NCBI RefSeq assembly: GCF_016865525.2
Contig: NZ_CP075169.1
Coordinates: 2,480,337-2,544,336, forward strand
Direction of reading: 5' to 3'
From: Sodalis ligni
Lineage (GTDB): Bacteria > Pseudomonadota > Gammaproteobacteria > Enterobacterales > Enterobacteriaceae
Length of the DNA stretch: 64,000 bases
A model generated the notes under the pieces. The model had not been told where the DNA came from. It did no database searches and worked only from the letters and a program-made list of their open reading frames with translations. Positions 58,305 to 64,000 of the stretch are shown in pieces. How positions within the stretch are numbered: position 1 is the first letter of the stretch; every line of letters starts with the position of its first letter. The position numbers and the translations under genes are program-made.

Positions 58305-58943
58305 GTGAAAAGTGTTCCCACAGCGGTGAAAATCCCTATGCACCGGTTGCCGGTGCGTATTACCCATTGGCTGAACGTGCTGATTATGTGCGGCATGTTT
58401 ATGAGCGGATGGGGTATTTATAACGCCTCGCCGATATTCCCCTTTACCTTTCCCGCCGCGCTGACCCTGGGAGGCTGGCTCGGCGGCTCCATTGCCTGGC
58501 ATCTGGCGGTGATGTGGGCCCTGGCGGCCAACGGACTGCTCTACCTGTCATGGGGCTTGGCCAGCGGCCACTTCCGCCGGGATTTCCTGCCGGTGACGCC
58601 TGCCTCGCTGTGGCGGGATCTGCGGGCGGCCCTCATGTTCCGGCTTATCCACCGGCCCGGCGAATATAATGCCGTGCAAAAAGCATTTTATCTGTTTGTC
58701 CTGCTGTGCGGCCTGGTGCTGGTGCTGTCGGGACTGTCCATTTGGAAACCGGTGCAGCTGAGTTGGCTGGTGGCGGTGTTCGGCGGCTTCGACCGGGCGC
58801 GCTATGTCCATTTTTTCGCCATGAGCGCCATCGGCGTTTTTGTGGTGGTCCATCTGGCCATGGTGCTGATGGTGCCCAGCACTTTTTTGCCGATGATTAC
58901 CGGTTACCTGCGCCGTAAACCACGGAAAACACGCAATGAATAA
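58305..58943 (+). CDS. Cytochrome b561-type membrane subunit
   Basis: A 212-residue protein with four hydrophobic segments and haem-ligand histidines: RLPVRITHWLNVLIMCGMFM, GSIAWHLAVMWALAANGLLY and YVHFFAMSAIGVFVVVHLAM. The likely start is GTG 58305, with AAGGAGAG upstream. It is encoded next to a periplasmic molybdopterin oxidoreductase (eight-base overlap) and would carry electrons between that enzyme and quinones, as MsrQ/YedZ-like or thiosulfate reductase b subunits do. Confidence 0.87.
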   Translation: MKSVPTAVKIPMHRLPVRITHWLNVLIMCGMFMSGWGIYNASPIFPFTFPAALTLGGWLGGSIAWHLAVMWALAANGLLYLSWGLASGHFRRDFLPVTPASLWRDLRAALMFRLIHRPGEYNAVQKAFYLFVLLCGLVLVLSGLSIWKPVQLSWLVAVFGGFDRARYVHFFAMSAIGVFVVVHLAMVLMVPSTFLPMITGYLRRKPRKTRNE

Positions 58944-59697
58944 CCCTAAAAAGAGCGGGCTGGTATTGGAGCCGGCCCAAAAGAAAGAGCTGTACCGATT
59001 GCAGCGCCGTTTGCTGCTGCGCTCCGGCCTGACCCTGGGGGCGCTGACGATGCTTACCGGCTGCAATATGCAGGACGGCGATGATGTGGATAAGGTGCTA
59101 TGGGCCATGTCGCGCTGGAATGACCGGGTGCAGGCCTGGCTGTTCAGCGACCGGCGGCCGGCGCAAACCTATCGCCCCGACCAGATAACCACGCCTTTTC
59201 GCTTTAATGCTTTTTATCCCGAAGATAACGTGCCGGAGGTGGATATCGCCACCTGGCAATTGGACGTCTCCGGCCTGGTAACGGATAAGCGTCCCTGGAC
59301 CATGCAAAAATTGCGGGCATTGCCGCAGCAAAGCCAGATTACCCGCCTGATTTGCATTGAAGGCTGGAGCGCTATCGGTCAATGGAGCGGTGTGCCGCTG
59401 CGCACCTTTTTACAGCATGTGGGGGCGGATATGCGGGCCGGTTTTGTCGGCTTCCGCTGTGCCGATCGTTATTACTCCAGCATCGACATGGCCACCGCGC
59501 TACATCCCCAAACCACGCTGGCGCTGGATTTTGTCGGCAAAGAGCTGCCGGATGAGTTTGGCTATCCGCTGCGATTACGCGTGCCCACCAAACTGGGTTT
59601 CAAAAATGCCAAGCATATCGTGGCGATTTCTGTCAGCAATAGCAATCCCGGCGGCTACTGGGAGGACCAGGGGTATAACTGGTTCAGCGGGATATGA
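58936..59697 (+). CDS. Tat-exported molybdopterin oxidoreductase (sulfite oxidase/MsrP fold), lipoprotein-like
   Basis: A 253-residue protein. The N-terminal QRRLLLRSGLTLGALTMLTG followed by Cys reads as a twin-arginine signal with lipobox. The SUOX-fold core shows WQLDVSGLVTDKRPWTMQKL, the molybdenum Cys in TRLICIEGWSAIGQWSGVPL and DFVGKELPDEFGYPLRLRVP, ending with KNAKHIVAISVSNSNPGGYW. It overlaps the b561 gene and forms a two-component periplasmic redox enzyme with it. MsrP repairs oxidised methionines, but this shorter lipoprotein version may use another substrate. Confidence 0.88.
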   Translation: MNNPKKSGLVLEPAQKKELYRLQRRLLLRSGLTLGALTMLTGCNMQDGDDVDKVLWAMSRWNDRVQAWLFSDRRPAQTYRPDQITTPFRFNAFYPEDNVPEVDIATWQLDVSGLVTDKRPWTMQKLRALPQQSQITRLICIEGWSAIGQWSGVPLRTFLQHVGADMRAGFVGFRCADRYYSSIDMATALHPQTTLALDFVGKELPDEFGYPLRLRVPTKLGFKNAKHIVAISVSNSNPGGYWEDQGYNWFSGI

Positions 59698-59744
59698 CAG
59701 ACATTATCGCCGGCGCCGGGCGGGATGCCGCGCCGCCCGGCCCG

Positions 59745-61315
59745 TCAGGCTTCGCAAATCCGGTTCCTGCCCAGCCGCTTGGCCTCATACAGCGCCGCAT
59801 CCACCCTGACCACCAGTTTGGACGGCGTATCTACATCGCTGATGGGCAATCCGACATAAATGCCGATGCTTGCGCTGATACTGCCCACCGGGCTGCCCCG
59901 ATGCTGGATTTCAAGTTGCCCGATCTTGTCCTGAATCCGTCTGGCCACCGCCAGGACGCCGGTTTTGTCGGTTTCCGGCAGCAGGACGATAAATTCCTCG
60001 CCGCCGTAGCGGGCCGCCAGATCGCGCTGGCGCAGGGCAGCGCGCGCAGGGTATTGCCAATGAGCCGCAGGCACTCGTCCCCGGCCACATGGCCGTAAAT
60101 ATCGTTATATTGCTTGAAAAAATCGATATCCAGCAAAATCAGCCCCAGCGGCCGGCGAAGTTCTATAGCACGGTTGAATTCATTTTTGAATACCAAATCG
60201 AAGTGGCGCCGGTTATACAAGCCGGTCAGCCCGTCGGAGCGCGCCAGCTTTTCCAGGGACCGGTTTAATTTACGCAGCTCCTGCTGCGCATGGATCAACT
60301 CCAGTTCAATCCGCATTCTGGCCCGTACCTGCCGCATTAGCAGCAGGCAGACAAGGGAAATCATCAGGACAAAAATCAGCGTCATGACGGCATGGCTGAT
60401 GGCATCATGCCGCCAGTCGGCCAACGCCTGATCCATGGATACCCCGCTGGTGATAATGACCGGAAACTGTTTGAGATGCTCATAGCTGTAAACCATGGAC
60501 TGCGGGTCGTTCGCCAGGGCGCTGTTGACGGTGCCGGATTGATTTTGAAGGATATTATCTTTATACAGCGGCGAATCGGCGATGGTGGTGCCGATGACTT
60601 TTTCATTGTAAGGATGGCGGTATAGCACGGTGCCGTTATTGAGCAGCATCATTAACGTGGAGTCGTCGCTGATAACGAATTTGGTATAGAAATTCCGGAA
60701 ATGGCTGATCATCACGCTTTCAAGCAGCACGCCGGCGAAGCTGCCATCGGGATTATCAAGGCGGCGGGAGAGGGGTAATATCAGCTCTTGGGTCATGCGG
60801 CTGCGGATTACCTGGCCGATATGTATGGTCAAATCCGGATGATCGCGGTGATATCTAAAATAATCCCGGTCGGAAAAATCATTCACCGACGGTAATTTAT
60901 CCGCCGCCGTCACCAGCATACGGCCCCGGGCGTCATAGAGGGAAATGGCGTCTATTTGCTGCAAACCTTGGGTTTTTTCCTTGAAAAGCCGATGCAGAAC
61001 GGGCCATTTGTCCGGGTCCATGCCCTGTTGATGGATTATTTCCGCCAGTTCTTCCAGGATTGCCTCGGCCTGGACAAAGGTATCGCTGGCATGCTGGGTC
61101 AGCGCCTGGGTGAGATTGGCGGTATTGGTCTGGGAACGCGCCAGCGCCTGATGATAGGTGCGCCATAGATGCAAGCTGTTCAATACGATAAGCGCCAGGA
61201 TAAGCAACACGGCGGAAGCGCCGAGCTGGAACAACAGGGTAAATCGCTGGTGACCGTAGACTGCGCTGTTACGGACTCTTTGCCGGGGGGAGCCGAAGGG
61301 TCTTGTTTTTCTCAT
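59745..61315 (-). pseudogene. Membrane diguanylate cyclase with PDC sensor, frame broken in GGDEF
   Basis: Starts MRKTRPFGSPRQRVRNSAVY (ATG 61315), TM1 LFQLGASAVLLILALIVLNS, a periplasmic PDC-type double-PAS domain (ISLYDARGRMLVTAADKLPS, FSDRDYFRYHRDHPDLTIHI), TM2 AVMTLIFVLMISLVCLLLM, then GGDEF domain: DGLTGLYNRRHFDL, ILLDIDFFKQYNDIYGHVAG. After GNTLRA the frame breaks in the CG repeat 60041-60047. One base added gives ALRQRDLAARYGGEEFIVLL with the GGEEF active site and a normal end, 523 residues. If intact it makes cyclic-di-GMP in response to a small periplasmic ligand. Confidence 0.88.
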
Positions 61316-61442
61316 GGGGTATCCACAGCATCTCGGGTCAGGCAGAAGGGCTGCCGCTAATGACATAATTTGACATGTTCATTAAGAGTATTTATGCATT
61401 GTCACACTTAGTCAAAGATTCAGCGGGATTTAATAGCGCAGG

Positions 61443-61910
61443 TCACTCTTTGGCACATGTAAAGAAGGGTGAATATATCAAACTGACGAGTATTGAACGT
61501 TTATCCAAACGCCGAAAGCGGGGTAAAACCGATTCCCCCACCGGTATCAGCACCGGATCTGTCGCCGATTTAGGCGTATTGTCCATATTGGATATTATTT
61601 CTCTTGTGATGATGATTTCATACAAGTCCTGATTATTTTTTCGCCGATAAGAGAAAAATTTTGTGCGATGTAAATTAAAGGTTTGCCCGTTATGAGCAAA
61701 AGTGCCGTTCAGGACGTAAAACCCTTCGCGGCGATTGGTAAAAAACATTTTAGCTTCGGCCGTGTAGCTAAAGCGGCCTTGTGGGGTATTGGCCCTGAAC
61801 ACCATCATGCCTGAACATTGAAACCCCGCGAAAGGATGACGATAATGATACAGATAAAACAGGCCGGAAAAAATTGTGACCAGACAACAGGCCGCCAGAA
61901 TTCTTTTCAT
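61443..61910 (-). CDS. FidL-like membrane protein
   Basis: A 155-residue protein with a single N-terminal membrane segment (ILAACCLVTIFSGLFYLYHY) and a periplasmic domain beginning FAGFQCSGMMVFRANTPQ, later LNGTFAHNGQTFNLHRTKFF. The pattern and its position directly after a membrane-bound winged-helix regulator (four-base overlap) resemble the MarT-FidL pair of Salmonella SPI-3. The family role is not well known; it may modulate the regulator's periplasmic domain. Confidence 0.65.
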   Translation of the reverse strand: MKRILAACCLVTIFSGLFYLYHYRHPFAGFQCSGMMVFRANTPQGRFSYTAEAKMFFTNRREGFYVLNGTFAHNGQTFNLHRTKFFSYRRKNNQDLYEIIITREIISNMDNTPKSATDPVLIPVGESVLPRFRRLDKRSILVSLIYSPFFTCAKE

Positions 61911-62725
61911 TGTGCGTCCCAGTTATAAAAGTAAAAATTAAGGCAGCTTGCTATATTTCCCTGGGCATCCCGCTCACATTTAGCCATGAAATTACGCTGA
62001 TTAATGCCGCTTCTTATTGTGGTATTAGTCACAATGTTATGGGAAAACAGGATGAAATGATGCGCTGTGCATTTCTCGATATTGCCCCTCATCACCTGCC
62101 GCAACTGTTCGAGCATGGACTCTTTATCCCGGGCCGGCACCGGCCGGAGGGTATAGATATCGCAAGAATCCACCTTATCCAGTAAAAACAGCGGCTGCCT
62201 ATCCTGCCGGTTGAAATAGACATAGGCCATCAACAGGGTGGCGGCAAAGGCGATACCCAAGACGCCGTTGATAAAGATTTCTTTAGTTGACGAGGATTTT
62301 TCGGCGGTGAAAGCGTCGTCCGGCTGCCCGTCTTCTCTATCCTGAGGTTGGGGCAAAGAAGCGGCGGGCGGCTGAGGTGGGTTTTCCTCCTGGGTTATCA
62401 GCAAGCGATCGTTAAGCTTCAGCCCGCGTTTGGGTAAGGTCACTATGGCCGTCGCATCCAAATGCAGGGATATGAGCGCTTTTCTCAGCAGGCTGATTTG
62501 CTGATTCAAATTGCCGTTTGAGGGCTGCATTCCGTATTTTACCCAGACGCTGTCAAATAACCATTCACGGGTTACCGTATTCCCTTCGCCGTGGGCGGCT
62601 ATTAACGCTTCCAATACCCGGCCGGCGGTATTGGATAATTTAATTACAGAGGCATTATTATTTAATAAGCCTAATTGATATCCCGCGGTGTCAAATAAAA
62701 CTGAATGATTAATTAAATACTTCAT
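61907..62725 (-). CDS. Membrane-bound winged-helix regulator (MarT/CadC-like)
   Basis: A 272-residue one-component regulator. The N-terminal OmpR-type DNA-binding domain covers IKLSNTAGRVLEALIAAHGE and LNQQISLLRKALISLHLDAT up to IVTLPKRGLKL. After a Pro/Gln-rich linker is one TM segment (GVLGIAFAATLLMAYVYF, about 155-172), then a periplasmic domain with Cys residues (KVDSCDIYTL, NIEKCTAHHFILF, MAKCERDAQGNIASCLNFYF) that could form disulfides. GGAG precedes ATG 62725. It binds DNA while anchored in the inner membrane; targets unknown. Confidence 0.83.
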   Translation of the reverse strand: MKYLINHSVLFDTAGYQLGLLNNNASVIKLSNTAGRVLEALIAAHGEGNTVTREWLFDSVWVKYGMQPSNGNLNQQISLLRKALISLHLDATAIVTLPKRGLKLNDRLLITQEENPPQPPAASLPQPQDREDGQPDDAFTAEKSSSTKEIFINGVLGIAFAATLLMAYVYFNRQDRQPLFLLDKVDSCDIYTLRPVPARDKESMLEQLRQVMRGNIEKCTAHHFILFSHNIVTNTTIRSGINQRNFMAKCERDAQGNIASCLNFYFYNWDAQ

Positions 62726-62783
62726 AACACGCTCCATAATGGACCGCTAAGCCGAACAATACATAGACCTGATTTGAAGACTA

Positions 62784-62815
62784 TATACCCGTCATACTTT
62801 ACGTTGCTAGGGTAT
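62784..62815. repeat. Very short ERIC-end remnant
   Basis: TATACCCGTCATACTTTACG followed by TTGCTAGGGTATA corresponds to the two outer ends of the ERIC-type repeat joined together, with the middle absent. Compare with the longer copy at 50984-51105. Confidence 0.5.
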
Positions 62816-63042
62816 ATTGAGAGGCGGCGCCGAAAGTCATCAGTAATAAAATATGTTAATTAAGTAGCGATCCAAGGCGATGGATAAAACGCGTCGGTTT
62901 ATTTATCGACGATTATAATCGGCGTCGCGGAAAGAAAGAGTTATGTCGCGCCGAAAATCAACAAAAACCGTACGCCATTACAAAAAGCGCTACTGATCGG
63001 ACTTGTTCAGCGCACACATGTACGCTAGGATAGCATTCCTCA

Positions 63043-63067
63043 AGTGACTACAATGATTATAGTTACT
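63043..63067. promoter_or_regulatory. 25-bp palindrome, probable HxlR-type operator
   Basis: The two half-sites are AGTGACTACAAT and, on the other strand, AGTAACTATAAT, arranged around one central base. Ten of twelve positions agree. It lies 41 bases upstream of the HxlR-type start codon, where autoregulation is expected. Confidence 0.7.
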
Positions 63068-63108
63068 GAGGATTGCGTGTTAAACCCGCTGATAACCATC
63101 AGGAAAGT

Positions 63109-63648
63109 ATGCAAAGAACCCATTTTGACCATATGGCTTGTCCCATAGCACAATCCCTGGAACGGATAGGCGAGTGGTGGAGCATGTTGATCGTGCGGGA
63201 TGCCTTTCGCGGTTTGACCAAATTCGATGAATTCCAGCATAGCCTGGGGATATCCCCCACCATGCTGACCCGGCGGCTCAATACGCTGGTGCGAAACGAT
63301 ATTATGTTTAAGCAACCCTACCAGACGCGGCCGGTCCGCCATGAATATCTTCTGACCGAACGCGGATTGGCGCTGTTTCCGGTGCTGATTTCACTGCTGG
63401 ACTGGGGTAACCGCTTGTTAGACGACGATCGGATCGCTATCGTGCCGGTGCATCGCCACAGCGGCAAAGCGGTCACGCCGCAAGTGATTGACAGGCAGAG
63501 CGGCGAGCGGCTCACCTATCATAATGTCAATATTATCACCACCGCGCGTTGCGCCGGAACGGGCAACAAGCCGCAGCGTGACGCGCATCGGGAAATTTCC
63601 GCTCCTTACCAACATCAACAACCCTATAACAGGACAGGCAATGAATAA
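63109..63648 (+). CDS. HxlR-family transcriptional regulator
   Basis: A 179-residue regulator: THFDHMACPIAQSLERIGEW (family N-terminus with the redox-type Cys), WWSMLIVRDAFRGLTKFDEF, then the winged helix ISPTMLTRRLNTLVRNDIMF and YQTRPVRHEYLLTERGLALF. AGGAAAG precedes ATG 63109. The longer TTG start at 63073 is less likely. It probably controls itself through the palindrome at 63043-63067 and perhaps the following synthase gene, which it overlaps by eight bases. Confidence 0.88.
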   Translation: MQRTHFDHMACPIAQSLERIGEWWSMLIVRDAFRGLTKFDEFQHSLGISPTMLTRRLNTLVRNDIMFKQPYQTRPVRHEYLLTERGLALFPVLISLLDWGNRLLDDDRIAIVPVHRHSGKAVTPQVIDRQSGERLTYHNVNIITTARCAGTGNKPQRDAHREISAPYQHQQPYNRTGNE

Positions 63649-64000
63649 GCGTCGAGTAGTGATCACCGGCATGGGTGCCGTATCGCCGTTAGGCTGTGGC
63701 GTAGAAACCATCTGGTCGAGGTTGCTGGCCGGGCAATCGGGGATCGGGCCTTTGCCGGAAGAAATGGTCGCGCTGCTGCCGGTGAAAATAGGCGGCCAGG
63801 TGCCGACGTCGGAACAGGATCCCGAAGCGGGTTTGTATCCGGATCGGTACGTTCCGCCGAAAGATCAGAAAAAAATGGACCGGTTTATCCTCTTCGCCAT
63901 GGCGGCGGCGGATGAAGCTCTCCGTCAGGCCGGCTGGACGGCCGATACCGATGAACGTCAGGAGCGTACCGCCACCATTATCGCCACCGGTATCGGCGGA
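63641..64000 (+). CDS. Beta-ketoacyl-ACP synthase II (FabF-like), N-terminal part
   Basis: The first 120 codons of a KAS I/II enzyme: MNKRRVVITGMGAVSPLGCG, VETIWSRLLAGQSGIGPLPE, YVPPKDQKKMDRFILFAMAA and TATIIATGIGG at the window edge. The catalytic Cys lies outside. FabF extends acyl-ACP chains in fatty-acid synthesis. Sitting beside an HxlR gene rather than in the fab cluster, this looks like an extra copy with its own control. GGACAG weakly precedes ATG 63641. Confidence 0.9.
   Translation, partial: MNKRRVVITGMGAVSPLGCGVETIWSRLLAGQSGIGPLPEEMVALLPVKIGGQVPTSEQDPEAGLYPDRYVPPKDQKKMDRFILFAMAAADEALRQAGWTADTDERQERTATIIATGIGG

Noticed and set aside
61375..61632. 85-codon + strand frame with hydrophobic end, antisense to the FidL-like gene
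   Set aside because: The opposite strand carries a protein-like gene coupled to a regulator; this frame has no ribosome site.
62942..62996. Tiny basic frame (17 codons) upstream of the HxlR gene
   Set aside because: Very short, no convincing ribosome site, no recognisable content.

Overview
The window comes from a gammaproteobacterium of the order Enterobacterales. It carries an ERIC-type intergenic repeat, DcuB, DppBC-like and AcuI/AcuR-like genes, a MarT/FidL-like pair, enterobacterial tRNA-Asn and tRNA-Phe sequence, and IS21, IS66, IS256, IS630, IS110, IS3 and IS30 family elements. A Sodalis-like lineage would fit (many ISs and disrupted genes), but that is only an inference.

Layout. (1) 1-12.6 kb: the end of a sensor kinase and a phosphopantetheinyl transferase on the + strand face a long minus-strand operon that looks like a small biosynthetic gene cluster. 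The operon has two DltA-like adenylating enzymes, a VOC protein, two acyl-CoA-dehydrogenase-like flavoproteins, three thiolase-fold proteins (two FabH-like plus one PqsB-like without a visible active site), an alpha/beta hydrolase, a P450 and a DUF2807 protein. No carrier protein is visible. The promoter end of the operon has been cut off by an IS21 element. (2) 12.6-25 kb: an IS graveyard with a PIN-toxin module, a split HNH-type gene and a small-membrane-protein gene set. (3) 24.5-31.8 kb: a complete RND efflux operon, then a TetR gene and a broken MFS gene. (4) 32-37.8 kb: IS3 and IS110 remnants, two decayed P4-type integrases, a TacA/TacT-like toxin pair and tRNA-Asn, which is the probable insertion point of the whole left-hand island. 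(5) 37.9-64 kb: more chromosome-like, GC-richer genes: dcuB, an EmrAB-like pump with MarR, acuR/acuI, an amide-sensing AmiC/AmiR operon with Opp-type transporter and formamidase, a formaldehyde-dehydrogenase-like enzyme, a Cus-type two-component system facing a b561/molybdoenzyme module, a diguanylate cyclase, a MarT/FidL-like pair, an HxlR regulator and the start of a FabF-like synthase.

How genes work together. The PPTase probably arms a carrier protein for the adenylating enzymes. The flavoproteins and P450 would oxidise the bound intermediate, and the FabH-like enzymes would condense or release it. On the right side, AmiC would sense a small amide and AmiR would antiterminate at a leader hairpin/terminator that can be read directly in the DNA, turning on amide uptake and hydrolysis.

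Major caveat. At least 17 single-base losses, almost all in or beside mononucleotide runs, break genes of every class (biosynthetic, transporter, IS transposase, housekeeping). Only three or four events look like gains. This may be sequencing or assembly error as much as true gene decay. I annotated such genes across the whole span and gave the site of each break.
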